DNA of 39,584 nucleotides, taken from assembly GCA_029432795.1 (NCBI GenBank), contig JARNMJ010000042.1:1-39584 (forward strand), in the 5' to 3' direction. This DNA is from Pontiellaceae bacterium B12219. Lineage in GTDB: Bacteria; Verrucomicrobiota; Kiritimatiellia; Kiritimatiellales; Pontiellaceae. This document shows, piece by piece, positions 23,718 to 31,730 of this stretch (position 1 is its first letter; every line of letters starts with the position of its first letter). Under the pieces are notes generated by a model. The model saw nothing but the letters and a program-made list of their open reading frames with translations, did no database searches and was not told where the DNA came from. Both the position numbers and the translations under genes were made by a program.

Positions 23718-24428
23718 ATGAAACCCAATGAAATCATAATCCGCAAAGCCAGCGAACGCGGCTTGGCCGAACACGGCTGGTTACACAGTCGCTTCTCCTT
23801 TTCGTTCGGCAGCTATTTTGATCCGAAGCATATGGGCTTCCATGCGTTGCGCGTGATTAACGACGACATCATTGAACCCGGTGAAGGGTTCGGCACGCAT
23901 CCCCACGAAAACATGGAAATCATTTCCTATGTGGTGGAAGGCGCACTGGAACATAAAGACAGCATGGGCACCGGCTCGGTCGTGCGCCCCAATGACGTAC
24001 AACGCATGAGTGCCGGTTCCGGCATCACCCACAGTGAATTCAATCCGCTGGGCGACACGCCCATGCGCCTGCTTCAGATCTGGATCAAGCCCGGAAAAAT
24101 CGGCGTTGATCCAAGCTATGAACAGAAAACCTATTTGCCGGAAGACAAAACCAACCGGCTGCGTCTGGTGGCCTCGCCCAATGGGGCCGAAGGCTCGGTA
24201 ACCATCAATCAGGATGCCCGTATATATGCCTCTATTCTGGAACCCGGTGCTGAAGTGGTAAAATCGGGTGACGGTTCCCGCAATATTTGGGTACAGGTCG
24301 TGAACGGAAAATTAAAGGTGGATGATGCCGTGCTGGAAACCGGCGACGGTGCCTCCATTGAAAAAGCTGACGATCTGGTTTTCCAGGGGTTGGAAACCGC
24401 CGAGTTTCTCGTCTTCGATCTCGCTTAA
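23718..24428 (+). CDS. Pirin family protein
   Basis: A 236-residue bicupin. The N-terminal cupin holds the metal site FGTHPHENMEII (HxH plus Glu) with the partner histidine in GSGITHSEFN; this is the YhaK/YhhW pirin layout, for which quercetin 2,3-dioxygenase activity has been shown in some members. The C-terminal cupin (about 150-235) lacks metal ligands. The start has AAAGGAG 7 bp upstream; longer frames into the preceding gene are not needed. It is 64 bp downstream of the exporter gene. A dispersed palindrome lies in its last codons. The physiological substrate is unknown. Confidence 0.9.
   Translation: MKPNEIIIRKASERGLAEHGWLHSRFSFSFGSYFDPKHMGFHALRVINDDIIEPGEGFGTHPHENMEIISYVVEGALEHKDSMGTGSVVRPNDVQRMSAGSGITHSEFNPLGDTPMRLLQIWIKPGKIGVDPSYEQKTYLPEDKTNRLRLVASPNGAEGSVTINQDARIYASILEPGAEVVKSGDGSRNIWVQVVNGKLKVDDAVLETGDGASIEKADDLVFQGLETAEFLVFDLA
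24381..24395. repeat. TTCCARNNNYTGGAA, copy 11
   Basis: Exact copy, centre GGGGT, near the 3' end of the pirin gene; phase F-Q-G-L-E. Confidence 0.9.
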
Positions 24429-24513
24429 AATGAATAAGGAATAAACCCCGTAAAAATACTCGCCTTTGCGGTGAAGAGCGGCTGCATTGCCGCTGTTCTT
24501 AAGCTGAACATCG

Positions 24514-24563
24514 GCAACGGATTTATAAGAGCAACGGATCTGTTGCTCTTATAAATCCGTTGC
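24514..24563. repeat. Perfect 22-bp inverted repeat with 6-nt loop
   Basis: Arms 24514-24535 and 24542-24563 are exact inverted copies (starting GCAACGGATTTATAAGAG) around loop GGATCT. It lies between convergent pirin and ppnP genes, after a smaller hairpin with GCGGC/GCCGC at about 24478-24493. No T tract follows on either strand, so if it terminates transcription it is not by the classical mechanism. Confidence 0.92.
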
Positions 24564-24597
24564 GAATTACTTATTGAAACTGGTACGGAACAACCCG

Positions 24598-24915
24598 CTA
24601 ATCTTCCAGATATGCACAGCAATAATCCGCGTATTCTTTAACCACCAGATCAAACTTGGAATTGGCCGGCACTTCAAAGGCCTCGCCCGCCTTATACGTT
24701 TTCCAATCGTTGGAACCCGGCAGTTTCACATCCATTTCACCACCGATCATTTCCATAATTTCCGCCGCACCGGTATCGAATGAATAGTCTCCTGCCTGCA
24801 TAAAACCCAGTGTCTTTTTCGAGCCATCTTCAAAGATGACGGTCCGGGAAGTTACCTTGCCGCCGAAATAAACATTTGCTTCACGAACCACTGTTACATT
24901 TTTAAATTCAGACAT
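24598..24915 (-). CDS. ppnP: Pyrimidine/purine nucleoside phosphorylase
   Basis: A 105-residue single-cupin protein of the PpnP (DUF1255) family, which splits nucleosides with phosphate into base and ribose-1-phosphate. Visible family segments are [13 protein letters not shown] near the start, the conserved [13 protein letters not shown] and [14 protein letters not shown]; 105 residues is the standard domain size. The start has AAGGAG 7 bp upstream. It lies 56 bp downstream of the RimK-like gene on the same strand, and cotranscription is possible. A dispersed palindrome falls within it. Confidence 0.88.
   Translation of the reverse strand: MSEFKNVTVVREANVYFGGKVTSRTVIFEDGSKKTLGFMQAGDYSFDTGAAEIMEMIGGEMDVKLPGSNDWKTYKAGEAFEVPANSKFDLVVKEYADYCCAYLED
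24701..24715. repeat. TTCCARNNNYTGGAA, copy 12
   Basis: Exact copy, centre ATCGT, inside ppnP; phase S-N-D-W-K. Confidence 0.9.
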
Positions 24916-24971
24916 GCTTTCTCCTTGGTTTTAAAAGGGACAGCTTCCCTTCAAACTCGAAGCGGGTCAAG

Positions 24972-26456
24972 TTACTTTGCGCCGTAGCGGTAGCGCTCCA
25001 TTTCGCTGAAGAAATGTTCCATAACCCGATGATAGAGCAGCCTGCCTAAATGGGCATCCTCAATACCGGCATCGATGTTCGGATTGTCGTTCACTTCGAT
25101 CACGGAAAAGCGATCGCCGGATTGTTTAATATCCACGCCGTAAAGACTGTTGCCTATCAGATTGGACGCTTTGACAGCAACTTTGATGGCTTCTTCCGGC
25201 GCCTGCTCAACCGCCATGGTTGTGAATCCACCGGAACGGCGAGAGCCCTTGGCGGCATGATTGTAAATCTGCCAATGCCCTTCCGACATGAAATATTTAC
25301 AGGCGAATAAAGCCCGCCCCCCGAGCACGCCGATACGCCAGTCGAAATCCGTGTACATAAACTCCTGCGCCAGCACGAGCACCGAGGAGTGAAACAGCTG
25401 TTTCGCAATCGTTTCCAGTTCCGTCATATCCTTCACTTTATGCACGCCGCGCGAAAAGGATCCATCCGGAATTTTAAGCACCAACGGGAACCCCAGTGCT
25501 TCGGCCGCTTCAGCCAGTCCGTGCGGGTTGTCGCGATAGAGAATGCGGGTGAGCGGCGTTGAAACCTCGTTCTCCTGCAGCAGCTCCGCCAGATAGACTT
25601 TGTTGGCGCATTTTAAAATGGAGTTGGTGTCGTCGATGACCGGAATGTTCAGAAACTCGGCCTTCTGCGCAAACTGATAGGTATGGTGATCCACATTGGT
25701 GGTTTCGCGGATAAAGAGGCTGTCGTACTCCGTGAGTCGCGGATAATCGCGTTTCGCAATGAGCTCCACATCAATCCCGATTTGGCGCCCGGCCAGAACG
25801 AAATTTTCGAGCGCCTTTTTATTGCTCGGCGGCAAGGCTTCCTGTGCGTCGGCCAGCATCGCCAGATCGTAGGAATAGCTTTTTTTACGGCGCGGTTTTT
25901 TCCAGACCTTGGAACTGAAATGGTCCAAGGCCGCGGCAAATTCATCCTGCCCCGATTCTTCCAGCTGATGAATCGAAAGCGGGCGCACCACTTCAACCGC
26001 CCAGGTTGTTTCCAGAGGCTTGAAAACCACTTCCATCAGCGGACACGGGAAAAGGTCGAACAGCTGACGGGCCAATCCCTGCAGTTCCTCCACCGGCGTT
26101 GTGCCGAAATAAATCCGCAGGGTGTAGCTTTCGAGTTCCAGCTTATGGAGCTCCGTCTTTTTTTTCTGCAACAGCTTTTCCAGCGACGCGAGCCCAAGGG
26201 TATACATCCGGCGCTTGCTCAAGTCGTTGATGGTCCGGACCGAAGGCAGCACACGGTCGCCGCGGGCTTCGGCCAGCAGCGAGCAATAGTATCCTTTCCC
26301 GAGGTATTTATAATCCCGGCAGAGATTAATCACCTGTACGGAATGATCCGGCGAAGGATCACTGCCCAGATACTCCTCAGCGGTAATCAGATTCTGAACC
26401 GGATAAAACGGAGCCCAGTCTTCTGTACGGTCTACGACGATAAACTGTTTATTCAT
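24972..26456 (-). CDS. RimK-like ATP-grasp ligase with N-terminal RLAN domain
   Basis: A 494-residue predicted amide-bond-forming enzyme. Residues about 1-170 match the RimK-like ATP-grasp N-terminal (RLAN) domain (INLCRDYKYLGKGYYCSLLA, then SVRTINDLSKRRMY). Residues about 215-490 are the ATP-grasp with a RimK-like pre-domain, LVLKIPDGSFSRGVHKV (ATP-binding lysine and Gly-rich loop), FDWRIGVLGG, and the Mg2+-binding VIEVNDNPNIDAGIED. Relatives of RimK ligate glutamate or other amino acids to peptides or small molecules; the substrate here is unknown. It overlaps the upstream GNAT gene by 8 bp and faces the DUF2817 and GNAT-C39 genes across a 191-bp divergent promoter, so all four probably work together. 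Confidence 0.88.
   Translation of the reverse strand: MNKQFIVVDRTEDWAPFYPVQNLITAEEYLGSDPSPDHSVQVINLCRDYKYLGKGYYCSLLAEARGDRVLPSVRTINDLSKRRMYTLGLASLEKLLQKKKTELHKLELESYTLRIYFGTTPVEELQGLARQLFDLFPCPLMEVVFKPLETTWAVEVVRPLSIHQLEESGQDEFAAALDHFSSKVWKKPRRKKSYSYDLAMLADAQEALPPSNKKALENFVLAGRQIGIDVELIAKRDYPRLTEYDSLFIRETTNVDHHTYQFAQKAEFLNIPVIDDTNSILKCANKVYLAELLQENEVSTPLTRILYRDNPHGLAEAAEALGFPLVLKIPDGSFSRGVHKVKDMTELETIAKQLFHSSVLVLAQEFMYTDFDWRIGVLGGRALFACKYFMSEGHWQIYNHAAKGSRRSGGFTTMAVEQAPEEAIKVAVKASNLIGNSLYGVDIKQSGDRFSVIEVNDNPNIDAGIEDAHLGRLLYHRVMEHFFSEMERYRYGAK
25900..25914. repeat. TTCCARNNNYTGGAA, copy 13
   Basis: Exact copy, centre GACCT, inside the RimK-like gene; phase S-K-V-W-K. A one-mismatch copy lies at 26010-26024. 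Confidence 0.9.
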
Positions 26457-26928
26457 GGTAATGGCCTATTTCCTTTCGATACTTGTTTGCCGGGGAGCCG
26501 TCTTCATAGTACCCCGGAAGTATCGCTGTTTTCTCAAAACCGAGTTTTTCGTACAGCCGCATCGCCGGAATATTATCCGCCCGGACTTCCAGATTCATTT
26601 TAATGCTACCGCGTTTGCGGGCTTCCCGTTCGGCCCGTACCATCAACTTTCGTCCAACGCCCCGTCCCCGGACCGCTTCGGCCACTGCGAGTGAATAAAT
26701 GCGGGCCGACCGCGTCCCCGCGCGAAACAGCAGAATCAGACTGCCGATCAGATTACCGTCGGCATAGGCCCCCATGCAGCATGCACTTTCCGAGCGCAAC
26801 AGATTGCGCAGGTTTCGCCGATTGATTCGGTCCGTCGGGAAACTCGACTCTTCCAGCGCCAGCAGATCGTCTATTCGGTTCAGACCAACGCGGCGGATAT
26901 AAATTGCAGCACCATTTGCGGGCTTCAT
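26449..26928 (-). CDS. GNAT family N-acetyltransferase
   Basis: A 159-residue RimI-like acyltransferase. The acetyl-CoA loop is VRGRGVGRKLM, preceded by the strand ARIYSLAV and followed by NIPAMRLYEKLGF. It is clearly paralogous to the GNAT half of the GNAT-C39 fusion at 28178: shared landmarks are FRAGTRSARIYSLAV versus FYRGTRLARLYSLAV, and a C-terminal YYED/FYED. AGAGGA precedes ATG 26928. Its 3' end overlaps the RimK-like start by 8 bp, indicating translational coupling. Likely modifies an amine on the peptide or metabolite handled by this cluster; this is inference. Confidence 0.88.
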   Translation of the reverse strand: MKPANGAAIYIRRVGLNRIDDLLALEESSFPTDRINRRNLRNLLRSESACCMGAYADGNLIGSLILLFRAGTRSARIYSLAVAEAVRGRGVGRKLMVRAEREARKRGSIKMNLEVRADNIPAMRLYEKLGFEKTAILPGYYEDGSPANKYRKEIGHYHE

Positions 26929-26949
26929 AGTCCTCTTGAGATATGGGGT

Positions 26950-26990
26950 TTATAGAGGTGCTGTATAGCCGGAAATTTACGTGCTGTATA
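26950..26990. promoter_or_regulatory. Direct repeat GTGCTGTATA in divergent promoter region
   Basis: GTGCTGTATA occurs at 26958-26967 and 26981-26990, 23 bp apart (about two helical turns), in the 191-bp gap between the GNAT/RimK-like pair and the DUF2817/GNAT-C39 pair. On the minus strand TATAAA (26950-26955) could be the -10 of the GNAT gene, so the repeats would overlap that promoter. A one-mismatch dispersed palindrome (27020-27034) and a relative with one extra base (27041-27056) lie in the same gap. Confidence 0.5.
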
Positions 26991-27119
26991 TAGAATCTTT
27001 CAACTCTTTCAGCAACCGGTTCCGGACGTTGGAACCGCGCTTCCAGCCCTTGGGAAAAAGCCTTTTAAAACAGCGTATTTATATCGAGTTCCATGACGCA
27101 AGGTGGTAGTTAGATCGCC

Positions 27120-28181
27120 ATGAAACAATGCCCAACACTGCCGGATGCCGCGCTGAAATGTTTTCCGGCCTCGTACACCGATGCCCGGCGTCAATTTATC
27201 GAGGCCATCCAACCGCAGGAAAACCGAATCAGCATCCCGCTGGACGAAAAACTTTCCACGGAAGCCGCGTGGCGGGGTCCCGATGGCGCCGAGCATGTGC
27301 TTGTTTTAATTTCCGGCACCCACGGCGTCGAAGGCTCCGTCGGGGCCGCCATTCAGACCGATACGCTCAACCGTTTAAACAACTCGTTTCCAATGCCTGG
27401 AAACACGGCCATACTGTTTATTTTCGCGCTGAATCCCTACGGTTTTCAGCATCACCGGCGCTGCGATGGAGACGGCATTGACCTCAACCGGAACTTCGTG
27501 AACTTTTCCAAACCCCTTCCACAAAACCCCGGCTATACCGAGTTAATGGAGGCGATCTATCTGCCGGAAAACGAACGAAGCAAACGCTTCAGCGAATATC
27601 GCTGTGCACACGGAAATAAAGCCTTCGAGATTGCCATCAGCGGCGGACAGTACACCGATCCTTCCGGCCCGTTTTTCGGGGGAACCGCTCCCGGACACGG
27701 TAACCGGGCCACCGAACGGATTATCGCCCATTATCAATTGGAAGGCCGGCACCTTGCCGTGGTGGACATCCATTCCGGCCTCGGGCCCTACGGCCACGGC
27801 GAAATCATCTGCGACCACCTGCCGAATACCGCCGGATTCCGGGACGCGATGAAATGGTACGGCCCCGCAACAACCGCCCCCGCCGAAGGCACCTCCAGTT
27901 CAGTTCAGAAAGAGGGATTGCTCGACTACCGCTGGCACGCACTGATGAAAGAGCGCGGCAGTTTTGTGACACTCGAATTCGGCACCTACTCCATCGAGTC
28001 GCTGTTCAGTTCCGTACTCAACGATCACCGCGCCTGGCAGTCGGGCGACGCCGCCGAAATTTTCCAATCTTCGGAACACATGCGCGAACACTTCTGCCCG
28101 GTGGACCCCCTGTGGCGCGAGCTCATTTTAGTGAAAGGCCGGCAGACCGTTCAGCTTGCTCTGAAGGGACTGCACACATGA
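27120..28181 (+). CDS. DUF2817 / M14-like zinc carboxypeptidase family protein
   Basis: A 353-residue metallopeptidase-like protein. The zinc site is recognisable: GTHGVEG (His68, Glu71 as HxxE) and VDIHSGLG (third ligand, His about residue 218); LNRNF supplies the substrate-binding Asn-Arg pair, and LEFGTYS near residue 285 has the candidate catalytic Glu. This is the M14/succinylglutamate desuccinylase-like fold of DUF2817. It has no signal peptide, so it should act in the cytosol, on a peptide or N-acyl amino acid. The stop overlaps the next start in ATGA. The start has only a weak ribosome site (AAGGTGG about 18 bp upstream). Confidence 0.82.
   Translation: MKQCPTLPDAALKCFPASYTDARRQFIEAIQPQENRISIPLDEKLSTEAAWRGPDGAEHVLVLISGTHGVEGSVGAAIQTDTLNRLNNSFPMPGNTAILFIFALNPYGFQHHRRCDGDGIDLNRNFVNFSKPLPQNPGYTELMEAIYLPENERSKRFSEYRCAHGNKAFEIAISGGQYTDPSGPFFGGTAPGHGNRATERIIAHYQLEGRHLAVVDIHSGLGPYGHGEIICDHLPNTAGFRDAMKWYGPATTAPAEGTSSSVQKEGLLDYRWHALMKERGSFVTLEFGTYSIESLFSSVLNDHRAWQSGDAAEIFQSSEHMREHFCPVDPLWRELILVKGRQTVQLALKGLHT
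27388..27402. repeat. TTCCARNNNYTGGAA, copy 14
   Basis: Exact copy, centre ATGCC, inside the DUF2817 gene; phase F-P-M-P-G. A one-mismatch copy lies at 28062-28076. Confidence 0.9.
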
Positions 28182-29287
28182 AAAAAGCTGGAATCACGAT
28201 TGCCGCAGCCACGCTGGATCAGCTCGATACGCTGATGATGCTCGAAGAAAAGAGCTTTGAAATCGATCGACTCAGCCGCCGGAGCATGCGCCGGTTTATC
28301 AGTGGAGAGCAGAGTATTTTTCTGACCGCCCTGCAGGAAGACATTCCCGTCGGCTACCTTCTGATTATCTTCTACCGCGGCACCCGCCTGGCGCGGCTGT
28401 ATTCACTGGCCGTCGACCCGGCATGGCGCGGGCAGGGTATTGCAAAACAGCTGATGAAAGCGGGAGAGGTCAATGCCCTTAACCGAGGTGCCATTCATTT
28501 TCGGCTGGAGGTTGCACAAACCAACACCGCTGCAATCCAGCTTTACGAATCGCTCGGATTCCGGAAACACAGCCTGCTGCATCATTTTTACGAAGACCGC
28601 TCCGACGCGCTGCGCCTGCAGAAGCGCATTCGGCACATCGAGCAGAGCACCGTCCATATCGACATACCCTGGCTGGGCCAGAACACCCCGTTCACCTGCG
28701 GACCCGCCGCCCTGATGATGGCGATGGCCGGTCTGGACCAAACGTACAAACCCGACCTGAAAGAAGAACTCCGGCTCTGGCGCGAAACCACCACCATCTA
28801 CATGACCTCCGGCCACGGGGGCTGTCATCCGCTCGGGCTCGCCTTGGCGGCGAAACGACGGGGCTATTCAACCGAAGCCTGGATCAATAAACGCGGCCCG
28901 CTTTTTGTTGAGGGGGTGCGCAGCGAAAAGAAAAAAACAATCATGCAGATTGTGCATACCGACTTTGAAAATCAGAGTCGCAAACAAGGAATTAAGATAC
29001 ATCGGAAAGCGATTGATCAAAACGGGTTGCGAGAGGCCTGTGATGACGGTTCCATTCCGATTGTCCTCATCAGCACCTATCGGCTCGATCGGAAAAAAGC
29101 ACCGCACTGGGTCGTCGTCAGCGGCTACGACGAACATTGCTTCTATGTACACGATCCCGATTTTGATGAAGAAGAGGAAACCCCGCGCGACCTTCAATAC
29201 ATTCCCATTGCGGCAGAGGATTTCGACTCTATGTCCGCCTTCGGCAGCACACGCCTGCGCTGCGCCATCATCCTTTCCGCAAACTGA
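28178..29287 (+). CDS. GNAT acetyltransferase fused to C39-like peptidase
   Basis: A 369-residue bifunctional protein. Residues 1-150 are a GNAT domain (ARLYSLAVDPAWRGQGIAKQLM, then AAIQLYESLGF). Residues about 160-369 are a papain-fold C39-type peptidase with nucleophile TPFTCGPAALMMAM (Cys174), His near residue 310 in PHWVVVSGYDEH, and Asp in YVHDPDFDEEE. There are no membrane segments, unlike bacteriocin exporters with C39 domains. ATG 28178 was chosen because it forms an ATGA overlap with the DUF2817 stop; a longer reading in the same frame would overlap that gene by more than 300 bp. Known to occur beside RLAN-RimK ligases in other bacteria; the product is unknown. Confidence 0.88.
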   Translation: MKKAGITIAAATLDQLDTLMMLEEKSFEIDRLSRRSMRRFISGEQSIFLTALQEDIPVGYLLIIFYRGTRLARLYSLAVDPAWRGQGIAKQLMKAGEVNALNRGAIHFRLEVAQTNTAAIQLYESLGFRKHSLLHHFYEDRSDALRLQKRIRHIEQSTVHIDIPWLGQNTPFTCGPAALMMAMAGLDQTYKPDLKEELRLWRETTTIYMTSGHGGCHPLGLALAAKRRGYSTEAWINKRGPLFVEGVRSEKKKTIMQIVHTDFENQSRKQGIKIHRKAIDQNGLREACDDGSIPIVLISTYRLDRKKAPHWVVVSGYDEHCFYVHDPDFDEEEETPRDLQYIPIAAEDFDSMSAFGSTRLRCAIILSAN

Positions 29288-29390
29288 GCCTATAGTGCGG
29301 GGTGGTAATCTGGGACAACCCTTGCGTTTGCCAAACGAAGCAGGTAAAAATTTTAACCAATGATTTATTAATCTTCAAAGGAGCGTTGCC

Positions 29391-30788
29391 ATGAGCACTA
29401 CCCATGAAAATCAGGCGAAACAGTTGATCGATGCCGATGTATATGCATCGGATGATTTAGCCGGCCGTCTGCCCAAGCAGGATTTCCCAAAACATGAACA
29501 TGATCCCCGACACATTGTATCGGCCGTACGGGATGAGCTTATGCTCGACGGAAACTCCCGCCAAAATCTGGCAACCTTCTGCCAAACGTGGGCCGAGCCC
29601 GAGATTCATGAGTTGATGATTATGTGTATCGATAAAAACATTGTGGATAAGGATGAATATCCGCAGACGGCTGAAATTGAAGCCCGCTGCGTACGCATGC
29701 TCGCGGATTTGTGGAACGCCCCCGCCGGCGCCGAAGCAGTCGGAACGTCAACCACGGGTTCAAGCGAAGCGGCCATGCTGGGCGGCATGGGCATGAAACG
29801 CCGCTGGGAAGCAAAAAGAAAGGCAGCGGGCAAACCGATTGACCGCCCAAACCTCATTACGGGTCCGGTTCAGGTGTGCTGGCACAAATTCGCACGTTAT
29901 TGGGATGTCGAACTGCGTGAGATCCCGATGGAGAACGGACGCTATTTAATAACGCCGGAAGAAGTGCTCAAGCGGTGCGACAAAAATACGATTGGGGTTG
30001 TGGCCACGCTAGGCGTCACATTTACCGGGCAGTATGAACCGGTAAAGGCTGTGGCAGATGCGCTCGATGAGCTTGCAGCAAAAGGTGGTAACGACATTCC
30101 AATGCATATCGACGGGGCGAGCGGCGGATTCCTTGCCCCATTTTGCGCTCCGGATCTGCTGTGGGATTTCAGACTGCCACGTGTGAAATCGATCAACGCA
30201 TCCGGGCATAAGTTCGGCCTTTGCCCCTTGGGCGTTGGATGGGTTCTGTGGCGCGAGGAAAAGGATCTTCCGGAAGAACTCGTTTTCCATGTCAACTATC
30301 TCGGCGGAAACATGCGCGATATTGCCTTAAACTTCTCCCGTCCGGGCGGTCAGGTGGTTTGTCAGTATTACAATTTCCTGCGGCTCGGCATTGAGGGCTA
30401 TCAAAAAGTTCACTCGGCCTGCTACGCGACCGCAAAACATCTGGCCGGAGAAATCGAGAAAATGGGCCCCTTCGAGATTATCTACGGAGGAGAAGAAGAG
30501 GGCGGAATTCCGGCGCTGTGCTGGAAAATCAAAGACGGCACAAACCCCGGATTCAGCCTGTATGACTTTGCCGATCGATTGCGCGCCCGCGGTTGGCAGG
30601 TTCCGGCCTATTCCCTCCCCGCGAACTGCGAAGAGTTATCCATTCAGCGGATTCTGGTGCGCCACGGTGTAAGTCGGGATCTCGGCGACCTCCTGCTGGA
30701 AGATATGGCAAAGACTCTGGATTATTTTGAGAAACATCCGGTGGTCAGCCAGCTGCAAAGCGATGAGGCATCGGGCTTCCACCATTAA
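29391..30788 (+). CDS. gadB: Glutamate decarboxylase
   Basis: PLP enzyme turning glutamate into GABA and CO2 with uptake of a proton, usually for acid resistance. The 465-residue length equals E. coli GadB (466). Visible are [12 protein letters not shown] (phosphate binding), HIDGASGGF, and the PLP lysine in [10 protein letters not shown] (about residue 274). The C-terminus ends SGFHH, and the penultimate histidines may serve the pH-dependent autoinhibition known for E. coli His465. AAAGGAG sits 8 bp before the start. No GadC antiporter is found, but a membrane protein gene follows directly. Confidence 0.95.
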   Translation: MSTTHENQAKQLIDADVYASDDLAGRLPKQDFPKHEHDPRHIVSAVRDELMLDGNSRQNLATFCQTWAEPEIHELMIMCIDKNIVDKDEYPQTAEIEARCVRMLADLWNAPAGAEAVGTSTTGSSEAAMLGGMGMKRRWEAKRKAAGKPIDRPNLITGPVQVCWHKFARYWDVELREIPMENGRYLITPEEVLKRCDKNTIGVVATLGVTFTGQYEPVKAVADALDELAAKGGNDIPMHIDGASGGFLAPFCAPDLLWDFRLPRVKSINASGHKFGLCPLGVGWVLWREEKDLPEELVFHVNYLGGNMRDIALNFSRPGGQVVCQYYNFLRLGIEGYQKVHSACYATAKHLAGEIEKMGPFEIIYGGEEEGGIPALCWKIKDGTNPGFSLYDFADRLRARGWQVPAYSLPANCEELSIQRILVRHGVSRDLGDLLLEDMAKTLDYFEKHPVVSQLQSDEASGFHH

Positions 30789-30792
30789 AGCG

Positions 30793-31623
30793 GTGAAAGA
30801 CCAACCGAAACAACCGGCCCGCGAAGAATCCGGGCCGTGGCCTTTCATCACACGTCGCCTGTTAGAGCTTGAAAACGGCAGCGAAGAACTGTGGCGTTCG
30901 CGGCATCATCGCAAGGGATTACCTCTTGCGTGGCTGCGGGATGATTTACGCTCGTGGCAATGGTTGTGGATGCCGGGAGAACTGAACTGGTGGATCGGCA
31001 CAGTATTCGCGATCGGCTCGTTGCTTTTTGCCGCAGGCAGCATCCTCTGGTTGTTTCTGCAGGCGCAGGTGAGCGAACAGGTGATCAACGCGGTCTTTTT
31101 TACAGGTTCCATTCCATTTACCACGGCGGCCTATCTGCAACTTTATCAGGCGGCGAATGCGGGACGCAAAAAATCACAATCCAGAATCTGGCTGGGTTGG
31201 GAGCCGCGCAATATCGGCTGGCTGAGCTGCATCATTCAGTTTGCGGGCACCCTGCTGTTCAATGTGAATACCTTTGATGCCATGATGCCGAATCTGAACT
31301 GGTGGCGACAGGATCTTCTGATCTGGGTCCCCGATATCGTCGGCTCCATTCTGTTTTTCATTTCGGGCTATCTGGCCTATGCCGAAACCTGCCATGCGCA
31401 CTGGGGCTGGAAACCGCACAGTCTGTCCTGGTGGATCACCTTTGTGAATCTGCTCGGTTGCGCGGCCTTTTTAATTTCCGCCGGCTTTGCTTTTGTTCCG
31501 GCGCAACAGCCCGAATTCAATATGGCTCAACCGGGCGTCGTCTTCACATTGCTTGGTGCACTGGGATTTTTTATCGGTGCAGTGCTCTTACTTCCCGAGA
31601 GCACCTACGGTTCGAAGGAATAG
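30793..31623 (+). CDS. Polytopic membrane protein downstream of gadB
   Basis: About 276 residues with roughly six membrane segments (about 75-100, 105-127, 147-165, 180-205, 218-240, 250-270), rich in paired tryptophans (LNWWIG, LNWWRQ, LSWWIT). The repeated pattern recalls YrhK-type membrane domains, but I cannot name a family with certainty. It is not an APC-type GadC antiporter. The start is uncertain: GTG 30793 lies 4 bp after the gadB stop; ATG 30763 and ATG 30727 would overlap gadB. Operon position suggests a role in glutamate/GABA or pH stress, which is inference. A strong terminator follows. Confidence 0.6.
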   Translation: MKDQPKQPAREESGPWPFITRRLLELENGSEELWRSRHHRKGLPLAWLRDDLRSWQWLWMPGELNWWIGTVFAIGSLLFAAGSILWLFLQAQVSEQVINAVFFTGSIPFTTAAYLQLYQAANAGRKKSQSRIWLGWEPRNIGWLSCIIQFAGTLLFNVNTFDAMMPNLNWWRQDLLIWVPDIVGSILFFISGYLAYAETCHAHWGWKPHSLSWWITFVNLLGCAAFLISAGFAFVPAQQPEFNMAQPGVVFTLLGALGFFIGAVLLLPESTYGSKE

Positions 31624-31654
31624 GTTCAGAAATATTCCGCATTCTACACAAAAA

Positions 31655-31715
31655 AAACCCGACCGCAGGCCGGGCTTTCATTTTCCCTCTCCGTCTGCGC
31701 CGGAGACTCCGGCGC
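31655..31715. terminator. Bidirectional terminator region between gadB operon and aspC
   Basis: Hairpin AAACCCGACC / GGCCGGGCTTT (31655-31678; one mismatch) has an A run on its left and T-rich sequence on its right, so it works in both directions and is best for the minus strand (eight T). A second perfect palindrome, GCGCCGGAG-A-CTCCGGCGC (31697-31715), lies between it and the aspC stop. Confidence 0.8.
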
Positions 31716-31730
31716 GACAGGATGGCAATT

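Noticed and set aside
27854-28177. Upstream extension of the GNAT-C39 gene
   Set aside because: It overlaps the DUF2817 gene by more than 300 bp; the ATGA overlap at 28178 is the natural start.
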